Assembly: GCA_023101725.1 (NCBI GenBank)
Contig: JALJCO010001245.1
Coordinates: 186,001 to 250,000, forward strand
DNA: 64,000 nt
DNA from: Atherinomorus stipes
Taxonomy: Eukaryota > Chordata > Actinopteri > Atheriniformes > Atherinidae
Direction: 5' to 3'
Below, piece after piece: positions 12,058 through 22,462 of the stretch. Position 1 is the first letter of the stretch. Each line of letters starts with the position of its first letter. The notes beneath the pieces are model-generated. The model searched no databases. It was given only the letters and a program-made list of their open reading frames with translations, and was not told the origin of the DNA. A program made the position numbers and the translations under genes.

Positions 12058-13356
12058 TTAAAGGAGTGATGACATAGCAGTAAAAACTAGTTCAAGTTGT
12101 TGGCATTGCTGCGTATGTCAAATCTCCAAAAGAAAAAAAACAGCATTTTTTACAGCGTGGTATTGTTTTGAAACGCCAGACCTCACTTCCTCAGTAATAC
12201 AGTTGGGTGTTGTAATGATTTGCAGCTTTACCCGGAGACCAAGTTGACTTTATTTTGATTGGCTACACCTTATTTGGCTATAACCTTATTTAAAGAAACT
12301 AGGTCATGCTGCCCTCGCGGTCGGAGTTTGCTAAAGTCTATCTGTTAGCAACATGGGCACTTCAGACAGTGAGCTACGTTTATCAGACAAGACAGCATTT
12401 AGAAAATAAATAAACTTACAGGTAATGACAAGGTTGTGGTCGCCTCCCTCAGTGTTGCTGCAGAAGTTTTCTTTTAAATTAATTTGTTTGTCAACCCAGA
12501 CCTGACTGCTTAGCAGTCATGCTCTCAGTCGCAGTTGAATCGGACAGGGGGGCGCATTGTTGCCAACTTAGCGACTTTGTCGCTATATTTAGCGACTTTT
12601 CAGACCCCTCTAGCGACTTATTTTCAGAAAAGCGCCTAGCGACAAATCTAGCGACTTTTCCTGGTGATCATGGAGACAGATAAAGTTTATATCATTCCAC
12701 CTGTTCATCAGGAGCTGCCTCCCATCAGCCCCTCCCTTCCCTGTTTCCCAGCACTCACTCACTGCTCCCGCTGTCCCTTTGCAGTAAGGAGCCCTCTTGA
12801 GCTGCTGTGAGATGACCACACCTCCTCATCTACATTATTTCCCATGATGCCTTGTGGGTACAACTGGGTTTTCTTTGCACCATGACTCTTTATGTGTAAG
12901 CATTGTAGCATGTTAAAAATACATGTATAAGATGCCAATACATGGAACTGCGCATGCACAAAATCATTTGATTGGTCCGGTGACGTCATTTCGTGACTTC
13001 TGACTACTTTTGCGCCAGCCAATAGCGACTTCTATCCATGAAGAGTTGGCAACAGTGGAGAGGGGGCAGGGGAGTGGACGGTGCATAAACTGTTAGGAGA
13101 GAGGAGGGGTGAGGCTGTTTAGTTGATAGTGTGCTCTCACTGGAGCAAATGAATTACGTAGGTTGATAGAACTACGTAGAATGATAAGCTGCTGCCTGAA
13201 TTAACCGTTTCTGAACAAAGAGACAAAGCTGACTGACTATGAACAGGAACTTTGATTCTCACTCTGGACATTCACATGGCCCCATCAGTGCACAACAGAT
13301 CATACTATACCCCCAAAACCCCAGAAAAGTGAAATTTGATGTCATGACACCTTTAA
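12058..13356 (-). mobile_element. TTAA-flanked nonautonomous DNA transposon, copy A (interrupted)
   Basis: It begins TTAAAGGAGTGATGACATA and ends TGTCATGACACCTTTAA: imperfect inverted ends inside TTAA duplications (12058-12061 and 13353-13356), suggesting the piggyBac/Kolobok target class. It aligns along its length, in reverse, with copy B at 30104-30884. Shared landmarks are the AGGTAATGACAAGGTTGTGG block, CTACGTAGAATGAT, and CCAGAAAAGTGAAATTTGAT. It is about 500 bp longer than copy B because of the insertion at 12558-13054. No transposase is encoded. Confidence 0.82.
12558..13054. mobile_element. 497-bp DNA element inserted in TTAA element copy A
   Basis: It starts TGTTGCCAACTTAGCGAC and ends GAGTTGGCAACA, giving an 11-bp terminal inverted repeat (TGTTGCCAACT). 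This segment is absent from copy B at 30104-30884, which fixes it as a later insertion. The motif TAGCGAC recurs several times near the left end (12569-12655) and once near the right. A short purine-rich flank makes the target duplication unreadable, so the superfamily is left open. Confidence 0.75.
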
Positions 13357-15749
13357 ACAAAAGTCAGTGTGTAGGCAGGATGACCAAATGAAAAAAAGCT
13401 GAAGAGGGATGAAGACAGAATCTGTAATGTTGCTGTGGGGCGCGTGTTTAGCTACAACTGATGAATTGATGTTGTCTTTCTTTCCAGAGTGATTAACTTT
13501 TATTCCTAGCAGAGAAAACGGGTCAAGTTATGATTGAGCATTTGTAAGAGAGAATATTTAAAAGTTAAAGAAGCTCTGCTGTTGCTTAGCTGATTAATGG
13601 TGTGCTAGTTGCTTAAACATTAACTGGACACAACATTGCTCTTGTGTAACAGCGCTGCAGCTTTTGATGTAGTGAGCTCATTTACTTGGAGGATCAGAGA
13701 TCTTAGAGGTCAATTCAGGTTTCTAAAACTGAGAAAAGGCTTTAAATATTCAGAAACCATTATTTCTTGTAGATGTGAGACGAATAGTTCATGTAGTCAT
13801 GATGCCAAATGCAATACATTTAAGTAGGGATGCACACGCTGTGTAGATGCACATAGACTAGCACAGGTAAACAGGCAAGCATTCCCACAGACTTTTGCAG
13901 AGATGCATCCAGCAACCACACAACCCATCAAACCAGCACGTACACCCTCTTGACTTGATTAGATTACTGATTAAGTTTGATTATGGAGACCCAGCTGTGG
14001 AAGCCTGCATGTGCATGTTTGCATTTCAATTTACGAAATATCTGCCCCTCACGTGGATGAAAATGTGGCTCTATCACTCAGCATCTACTGGAGGCCTTTA
14101 CTGGTGCATGCATGTGTTTAAAGTGTGTGTCTGTGAGAGTAACCACCTGTAAGTTATGATCTGAGTGCACGGCAGTGGCGTGAAATGAAATTGAAATTCC
14201 ACGCCGGCATTCTGATTTACCATCGTGGTGAGGGTGCACGCTTGTGTGTGAGGACGTGGCGATGTATACTGTAGCTCTTCCAGTTCATGCAGTCCTCCTT
14301 GTTGGTCCGTCAACATGAACATATCAGACCAAGTGATACGGTGCTCCTTTCTAGTCGGGCTATAACTCACTAGAACATTTATCAGGGAATTGCATTCGGA
14401 TGGCTGATGGGAACTGTGCTTTTCAAAGTTCAGCAGTGAAATGGCAGATTGGCTGACACACAGACGGAGACGAAGTTTAAATTACGAAGATTGATTTTTG
14501 TTGTTGTTGTTTTTTGCCTATTGGTTGCACATAGTGATATTGCCAGGGCCATTTGGGCCAATATAGAGAAATAAAATGCATATACCAAACAGTGATTGGT
14601 AGAGCAGTGACTATTGACCTTATTTCCTGAGTTCTTACTTAGAAAGCTAGTCAACAATATCCCCTATGACGATGTGCAAAAAATGTACAACTAACAACTT
14701 TAGGTAGTTTGTTAAATGCCTGCAATATATTTGTTTAATATTCTTCATTATAAATTAAAAGATTTTGTCTTGGTCTTTTAACTCTTTCATGTCTATAGTG
14801 AAAAAGGAAAGGATATGGAATTATTAATCCACTAAAAACTCGCATAAAATTGTAGTTTTAACTAAGAAAAAGGAAACCTCTCGTGACTTTAAAAGACAAT
14901 ACCATTTTCACATTCAGTGAGGAGGATGTCCACCAGCAGACGATACTGACTGCTACATCTACACTTTAAACACTGTGCTCTGCTTAGTACTCATCATAAA
15001 TATTGAAACAAATAACTTTTCTAAGAATCTGAATTATGCACACAAGTTTGCATTTCAGTGCAAGCATCAGAGATGCTAATGTATTCATTTTCCTGGAATG
15101 CATCGCTCATTAGACAACTGGATCCATGCTTGCTTAGCCAAAGACTCTCCTGACGTGGTTCCTGGCTCCCTCTAGCTTGATCTAATTTCTTATGTTAGCC
15201 TCTCATTCAATAATTTTTTAAAGCACAAAAAGCCCCAAAGAGCAAGTTCCCTCTTCGAAATCTTCTATATAGATAAATGGCTGTTTGGACTTGCTCTCAA
15301 AAGTCGTCCTCCGCAAATCCAAAGCACAAATCCTCAGCTACAACAACGATTTTGTTCATAGAGTATGTCAAATAACATCAAAAATATATACAGACAAACA
15401 TGATTAAAACTTGAGGAGGGACTGGAGGGACTTCATTTCTATGGCTGATCAGTGTTAGTTTAGAAATGCTCCAGTAATGTTATTGATTAGATAAATAATA
15501 CATTACTGAATTAAATTTGAAGTAAGTTAAAGCAACAAATTCTCAGTGTGATGCTAAAAGTGTTATTCATGCCTGGTCAGGTTGTAACTCTCTGAACCAA
15601 ACCCTTCTCCTCCACTTTTGGCCTTCCATTGTATTTTTATTGGACCCTTGTGAGCTCAGGCACCCAGCTTTCAAACCTCTTCCATAATAATTTCACATTA
15701 TTACACAGCCCCAAGCAAAACACACACATACACACACCAATCAGCTACT
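13357..15749. other. intronic sequence, no recognisable gene or element
   Basis: AT-rich, with scattered short frames of no family resemblance. No inverted terminal repeats or long microsatellites were noted. Confidence 0.5.
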
Positions 15750-16020
15750 ATGAAACCACTGTCAGGTGAAGTGAATAATTTGATCCTCTTGTTACAATGC
15801 AATAATCTATCATGCAACCTTGGGTCCAAGAATTCAAATGGTTGTTGCTGTGATATGTACCCCACTACAACAAAACTACTCCAGCTTCTTGACCAAGAGG
15901 CTAAAGTGTTGATCCCATATCCTAACAGGCCAAATACCAATCTGATTGAGTATCAGTGGGATGTACCAGAAGAAGCTGGTTCGGACGCTGCTGCCAAATT
16001 TCCAGTGCCAGACACTGAAA
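15750..16020 (+). pseudogene. degraded repeat, transposase-like C-terminal relic
   Basis: A short frame contains NRPNTNLIEYQWDVPEE, which recalls the DLNPIEHLWDVL catalytic-end motif of Tc1-type transposases. The surrounding DNA resembles a common teleost interspersed repeat remembered only in outline. No ends were found. The match is short and low confidence. Confidence 0.35.
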
Positions 16021-16032
16021 TGATGAGAACCT

Positions 16033-16661
16033 TTAAAGGGATATTGTGTAAGTTCTCCTGTGTTTTATTCACAAAAACTGATTATTTGTTTCAAAAGTGT
16101 TTTTTCATTAATCAGTAATCACTCCCATCAACAAACTGAAGTGCTCCTCTAAGTTCTAAATTTGCCGTTCGTATCATTCATTTGCACATCCAGCAGGTCG
16201 GCTCGGTGGAGGCTGCCATGTCATATCGCCATGTTTTTGCGTTCGGGAGAAGCGTGACGGTAGGAAAACACAGAAACTCACCGGACACACCGGAGTTTTC
16301 AGCTCAGTTCGAGGTAATGCCTTTGAAAAGTCACCGCGCTGCAGAGGGGAGAAACTAGCGTCTCACTGATGCTGGGTTCACGTGCAGTCGGGCAGACGGC
16401 CGTTGGTAACAAACCAGATGTCATTTTAATCAATGAAGCCGAGCGAAAGACGGTAAAACATGGGTCAGAGAAAACAATACGACATCGCCATGACAACCGA
16501 ACAGATGTGGACTGATGTCACTGTAACTGACGGACCACGTCTTCACATAGAGGCCGGTGATAACTTTACATGCAGCGGATGTCGTCGGTCTGCCCGGTTT
16601 CACGCGAATGCAGCATGAAAAGTACGAGGGAGCTGCTCCCGATTACACAGTGTCCCTTTAA
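16033..16661. mobile_element. TTAA-flanked MITE (629 bp)
   Basis: The left end TTAAAGGGATATTGTGTAAG is inverted at the right end (reverse complement TTAAAGGGACACTGTGTAAT), each within a TTAA duplication (16033-16036 and 16658-16661). The interior is GC-richer than the intron and has no intact coding region. A related single end may lie at about 49650-49676. Confidence 0.78.
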
Positions 16662-16879
16662 GTTCTCATGCCTTTGTGGTTGAAAGATCTTTCAATGGTG
16701 AAAGGGGAAGCTACACATATTGGTCAAATCATCACACAGGATTGATCTTATACAGTATGGCCTGCAAGTAGGTATCAGGTTTCATCTCAGCACAGACAGC
16801 CACATTTATTGAGTAATGAGAGTGGGCCAAATGAAAGATTAGAATGTTTCAAGAGTGGAAACAGTGTTGCAACAACAAA

Positions 16880-16928
16880 CATACATATATATATATACAT
16901 ATACATATATATACACATACATATATGT

Positions 16929-17015
<87 letters not shown>

Positions 17016-17023
17016 TACCTTGC

Positions 17024-17077
<54 letters not shown>

Positions 17078-17098
17078 GCAATATAGATATATATGTGG

Positions 17099-17193
<95 letters not shown>

Positions 17194-17214
17194 TATATAT
17201 ATATATATATGGCA
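16880..17214. repeat. long (AT)n microsatellite with embedded GCGTACCTTGCCA / TGTGGCA motifs
   Basis: Nearly pure AT dinucleotides broken by GCGTACCTTGCCA at 17013-17025, two TATGTGGCAATATA units at 17071-17104, and the inverted TGGCAAGGTACGC at 17210-17222. Six-frame translation gives only YIYIYI proteins, which are not genes. The arms at 17013 and 17210 could fold into a long AT cruciform. Confidence 0.95.
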
Positions 17215-17229
17215 AGGTACGCAACAGAG

Positions 17230-17300
17230 GGCCCAGGTGGGATTTGATCCCCAGACTCCAGGGTGAAAGTCATGCGCGCTGACCATTCAGCCAAAGGGAC
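17230..17300 (-). mobile_element. tRNA-Glu(UUC)-like SINE head or tRNA pseudogene inside (AT)n
   Basis: On the minus strand the sequence starts GTCCCTTTGGCTGAATGGTC (A-box region 17281-17293). It continues through an anticodon-like CTTTCACCC segment resembling the UUC loop of tRNA-Glu, to a degenerate B box GGGATCAAATCCC (17239-17251), then CACCTGGGC. The B box lacks the usual GGTTCGA core, so it is unlikely to be a working tRNA gene. It is bordered by TATGGCA (left) and TGCCACATA (right), then (AT)n on both sides, as for a SINE or MITE inserted in a TA repeat. Confidence 0.6.
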
Positions 17301-17369
17301 ATCCCTGTGGCCAAGTAGCCAGGGCACATCATCAGTCGGAGGCATAGTGACAGGACCGTCAACTGCCAC

Positions 17370-17392
17370 ATATCTATATATATCTATATATA

Positions 17393-17450
<58 letters not shown>
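17370..17450. repeat. (AT)n / (ATCT)n microsatellite
   Basis: A TATC-interrupted AT array following TGCCACATA, ending in a poly-T stretch. It is the right-hand partner of the AT block at 16880-17214. Confidence 0.9.
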
Positions 17451-17451
<1 letters not shown>

Positions 17452-18705
17452 TTTTTTTTTCTTTTTCACAATCTTGCCCCTCTGGCAGCTTTCACTCACT
17501 GCAGCAAATTATTTCATTTGCAGTGAAATCAGGCTACACACTTACAAACTGATGGACTTTTTTTAAAAGTAAAAATACAGTCGTCCTCGAAATTATTTAT
17601 ACCCTGTCATTAACAGCTGTCGGTGAAGTCAGTCGTCATTCAGGTAAGTTGAAATTGACAAAAGTGAAAAAGTAAAATTAGTCAATTTACAAAAGTAAAA
17701 ATTTCATGCAAATAATTGCATTACTTTTAAACTGTGGTTAAACAGAAAAAAACACAGAATAAACATACAGAAATTAACAAGCAAACAAGCATACTGGGAT
17801 ACTTTAAATATTTTGTTAGTAAACCTATATTTAAGGCAATCACTGCAATCAAGTGAGCTCTCTAACTTTAAATCAGACCTCAGCACCTGGTGACAGGTAT
17901 TTTGACCCACTGTTCATCAGTAAAGTGCCCTAATTTGTCTGCAATAGTTTATTATTATTATTATTTTCAGCCACAATTCAAAAACAATTTTTTGATTTAA
18001 AGGCAGGCTGGATGATGTTTTCCTGGAGCATTTTTTACTATATTGCTTAAAGTCTTCTCCACTCACCGATTGCAGCCAATTAATTAAATGTTCTCACACA
18101 AAAATTAAAAAAAAACAATCACCCGTGGAACGTACACTGGAAAAACCCCTTCCAATTAAATGAATTTAATCGGATGGAGTTTTGAACGGCCCGTGCTGAT
18201 TGATTGAATGATTTTTATGTCCATGCTCTCGCAACTCGCCGTGAGCATCTCGGTGCAGCAAACTGAAAAAATATGGCTGCTCGCTGCTCCTATCTATGCT
18301 GCTGTTTGCTCTTAAAAAGAAAAAAAACGGATGCCGATTAAGTCATGGAGGTGTTGGTGTTTGCAGTGAGGATCTTTTATGCTGCAGAAGAAGTTGGAGG
18401 TGATATAATTATCACTTTTAGGAAACGTGGTTCCTCTGCTGTTTACTTGGAAGCTAACAAGCTAGCCACTCGGCTGTTCTCGGTTATCTTCGTCGATAAG
18501 AGCGCACGCGACCGTTCCTGTGCACTGGAGGCGTGGTTTCAGGGGGTGTATTATTTTTCAAACATTGCTTGTTCAAACTGTTTTTCCAAGATCCCCAACC
18601 CTGCCTTTAACTAAATTATAATTTATCTATTTATTTTCTGTACTTCTTATCCACCACAGGGTCGTGGGGTTGCTAGAACCTATCCCAGCTATTTTAAGGC
18701 TATTA
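17451..18705. other. intronic sequence with a truncated fish repeat fragment at the right end
   Basis: No gene is seen. At about 18630-18700 the sequence CCACAGGGTCGTGGGGTTGC followed by CTATCCCAGCT resembles a very common teleost interspersed repeat. It is cut short by the TTAA MITE that starts at 18706, which would make the MITE the younger insertion. Confidence 0.45.
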
Positions 18706-19171
18706 TTAAAGACACACAACGTAACTTTTAGACCTTAAAAATCAGCGTTTCGGACTCGTTTTGATGGCACACCAACATTCATTTTGCGCATTTTCGAGCC
18801 GTCACTGCCCAGAGGCGTCCCGGGGCTCAGAAACAGCACTATGTAAGATTCCCATCCGGGACGCGACTGTGACGTTGCAGCCGACTATTGGCTGCAGCAC
18901 CGCGTCACTCACTAGCAACCGGATGTAAACCAGGGATCAACCCCGCGATTGTTTTGAACGCACATCATGTCGGATTCGGTAAGGAAACATTACAGGAGGA
19001 AGAGAGGAAAAGGAAGAGAGGAAGGGACAGAACAAGAGTCAAGATAAGACTGTCTTTTACTGGCTGGAGTGAATCACGGTGCAGGTATGATACAAGATGG
19101 ATGCTAGTTTAGTCGCCAATAGGGGGCGAGTCACTGAGAAAACTGCTAAAAGTTCCGTTGTGTGTCTTTAA
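18706..19171 (+). mobile_element. TTAA-flanked MITE, family with copy at 41527
   Basis: The left end TTAAAGACACACAACGTAAC and the right end (reverse complement TTAAAGACACACAACGGAAC) differ by one base over 20, with TTAA duplications at both edges. The 466-bp interior contains GTCAAGATAAG and ACTGGCTGGAGTGAA, which recur in the same order and spacing in the 462-bp copy at 41527-41988. The high end identity suggests this copy is the better preserved. It is noncoding. Confidence 0.88.
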
Positions 19172-19306
19172 ATTATAATTTAGCAAATTTTCATTTATCA
19201 AAGAATTTTTCAATTTCTTGTTGTTTGAGTGATTATTGTGAACTTAACCTTTTTAAAAATGGGAGGCAACTGAGGACAGCTGTAGATATGTACTGAATGC
19301 TTACAC

Positions 19307-19489
19307 CAGGGGTGGCCATGTTCGGTCCTCGAGAGCCACAATTCTGTAAATCTTAGATCCACCCCTTCTCCAACACACCTGAATCAAGCTGAATGACATG
19401 CACATGAGGTAATTCAGGTGTGATGGAGAAGGGGTGGATCTAGAAGTTGCAGAATTGTGACTCTTGAGGACCAAACTTGGCCACCCCTG
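19307..19489. mobile_element. palindromic hAT MITE with 8-bp target duplication
   Basis: The left end CAGGGGTGGCCATGTTCGGT is inverted at the right end (reverse complement CAGGGGTGGCCAAGTTTGGT). The two arms match for roughly 75 bp each, so nearly all of the 183-bp element can fold into one hairpin. Flanks GCTTACAC (19299-19306) and GCTTATTC (19490-19497) form an 8-bp target duplication with two mismatches. Confidence 0.88.
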
Positions 19490-22427
19490 GCTTATTCTTT
19501 AGGCGACATTAGCCAAACGTGAGGAGAAATGACAAGCCTTTTCAGCTAATCAGGTTAATCACTGCTCAGCTTGGCTGGCCATGTTGGTGAGAAGTGCTTT
19601 CACAGGAAGAAATCTCATGACTCACAAGGACACGCTTCTACTGATTCCTATTTAGCCGTGTCACTGTCAAGCTCCTTATAATTAGCATACTGGCAAACTT
19701 GATTGGAGCACTGGGAGACCTGATCACTGTCAGTCAGTGCTTAAAAAACAATTAGGCAACAAAGAGTTGCTGATTTTAGATCTCCACATCTGGGCGTTTA
19801 ATCCTTTATTAACTGCTCCTTCTGTTTAGGTAAATAAACAATGTAACTAATCATTAGCTGATGTCCTACAGAACAGTTAAGGAGAAGGAGAAGTCTGATC
19901 AATCTGAAAAGATGACCCTTGTGTGGGGAATATTTTACTTGTCTAACATGAATTAGGTACCAAACAGATGCAAATGTAATCAACAGAATGGACTCTTTCC
20001 TTATATTTCTTATAAACTGTTCTTCAAAGTAAGCTGTATAAACCAGACATGCATTTTAGCTATTTAAACTTACCTCTGCATATATTCTTCCATTAAATCA
20101 GATCAAGGGGACAATCTTTAAATCAGAAATGTGTATAGTTTGCAGGGCTACTTATTTGCATCATGTAATATTACTTTATAGTGCAGAAAATGAAATACGT
20201 CCAGTTTGCATCCATAGATTTCCAAACTTATCCTTTTCTAATCTTTTTTAAGAGGCAGATTGACTGTTTCTTGCCTCAGTCAGCATGTGGCACAGCTGGT
20301 TAGGCAGGTCCTGCCGAATTTCTGAGCGGTATGACACAGCAAAATGCTAAATCCTCCCAGCGATTTATAAGACAGAGATCCGATTACTGCTGCACGACAT
20401 AAGTATCAGCAATAAACTGCTGTTGACACTTTGACGATTGCGCACATATTACCGCACAGATAAAGACAGAGCAAAACTGTTTGCAATCATACAGTCTGTG
20501 GTCACGCACACTCACAGGGGCCACACAAGCTCCACAAAAACAAGCAAACTCGTTCAGAAATATGCATGAACATGTGCACTTTAGCACCCGCAAACACGCT
20601 CTAACACACTCACTTCCTCTGCAAACATCTTGGAATGAAGTTATCACTTTATCCTCTCCTGTCTCTTTCCCACAGAGAGATTAACATTCACTCTCTCCCC
20701 CTCTTTCTGCATTTGCCTTTCCTTTCATGTGAACGCTGAGGCAGCTGCAGCTGTGCGAGGGTTTGTGCGCGAGCGTGTTTTCAGTGCACGTCTGTGTATG
20801 AGCCAGGGCACCAACGCTCAAATAAATCCACTTCCTGTTTCCTGCCATCTTATCTCGGCCCCACCGCGCATGTAAACGTACGGGCATCTGAGTGTTTGTG
20901 CATGTCGGTCTGATCATTGCCTCCCATCATTTGGCTTGCTGGAGCTGTGGGAGAAGATGGATATATTTGCAGGCAATGGGGTTAATTGATGCTTCAGTTT
21001 TTAGATGTCTGTATTCTGAGAGGAGCTCGGAAGCAAGAGAGACGTGAGGGAGTGTAGTAAAAAAAAAAGGGAGGGAGGAGGAAGTGGAGGGAAAGAGAGA
21101 TGGAATGAAAAGCAGAGGAGGAGAGATGTGTTGAATGAAAGGAGGTGCAGCAAAGGAAGGAGGAAAAATTGTGGAGAACGAGTGTGGGGGCAGTTAATAT
21201 TTTACAAGCCTGGATTAGAGAGGTCATGAAATGAGGAATGGGAGAAAGATTCCTGATAGTCAGCTCCAGCCAGAATGAGAGAACAGGAGAGGGACAGCTG
21301 GGTAGCTTTGATCAGAAACATCTGTAGGTTGCAAGAGAGAAAAACAGCGAGCGGTGGAGGAGAAATGACTCCATCTCGCTTCATCTATCAGTCTGCGCAG
21401 GTTTCAGTCAATCTTCGTCTTCCTCTGTCCCATCCAGCTTAATTTAGCTCTTTAAGGGTTATTCTTGAGGTTTGATGTTTAAATTTAGGTGCGGATCGAT
21501 CTCTGTAAGAGAGGAGATGAGTTTATGATGTTACTTTAAAAATAAATACCAAGTACAACCAATTATACCCTGGATTCAGCATGATATAATGGAGTACAGT
21601 ACTTAAGCATTGCCAGTGACCTTTTCCCAAATGACACCATCAGTTTTTAAATTGATTTCCCATCCAGGGAGCCTTTTGCTTCTGTGTTTGAGTCAACCTA
21701 CAGAGACTTATGACTCATACTGGAAATGGGTGATCCATCACGGCAAATCTGTCCACACTTTTTTTTCTTTTCCATCCTATCGGAAAGGAACAAACCTGAA
21801 CATCTAATTAACATTGTGTCAACCTGCCCAAATGTAAGAGTTATAGTATAAGCTCACAGCAAACTGTAATTTCTGGACTTCAGAACTGAGATTTGAGTCT
21901 GTTGCCCTGCCGATAACCATTCAGATGGATTTCTAAAGTAAAATATGAAGTGGAACATCAGTAGCAGCATAGTGACCTTAGAAAAGGCAGATGTGATTGT
22001 TGCTATCTGCATTTGAAATTAAGTGTGTATCTAATATTTCTTATCTCCTTTGGAAAGACTGCAGTGATAATCAGACATAAGCCAGCAAAAACCTCCCCCA
22101 CAGTCCTAATCTTATTGGTTAATAACGTGGCTAACATCTCCCTAAGCCTTCCCCGAGAGCCAACCTTCGAAGGTCAGTGCTAATATCAAGCCTCTTATTT
22201 ATTAAACCAAATGGGGAAGTGCAGAAAAGAAGGATAGAGTTAAAATGGAGAGAGATAGAAAAATGGTCATTGAGAGAGTGAGAGGAAACAGCAAAGTGAA
22301 GAAGGTCGTAAAGGGGAAGGGCATTAAAGGGGGGGGCATATTGGAAGTTCAGAAAGGGAGGATACCATGAATGGAGTGATACGGGGTGGTGAAGAGGAGA
22401 TAAAGAAGAGAGTTCAGGGAGAGATGA

Positions 22428-22429
<2 letters not shown>

Positions 22430-22461
<32 letters not shown>
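22430..22461. repeat. poly-G tract, 32 G
   Basis: An uninterrupted run of 32 G at the end of a GA-rich purine stretch (22220-22430). With the G26 run at 26216-26241 and the G20 run at 6250-6269, this is one of three long homopurine G tracts in the intron. Confidence 0.95.

Positions 22462-22462
<1 letters not shown>

Noticed and set aside
17230..17300. Functional tRNA-Glu gene
   Set aside because: The B box lacks the GGTTCGA core, stems are imperfect, and it sits between AT repeats like a SINE copy.
16787..17369. Several open frames of 130-176 residues around the AT block
   Set aside because: They are YIYIYI translations of (AT)n on both strands, without any non-repeat domain.
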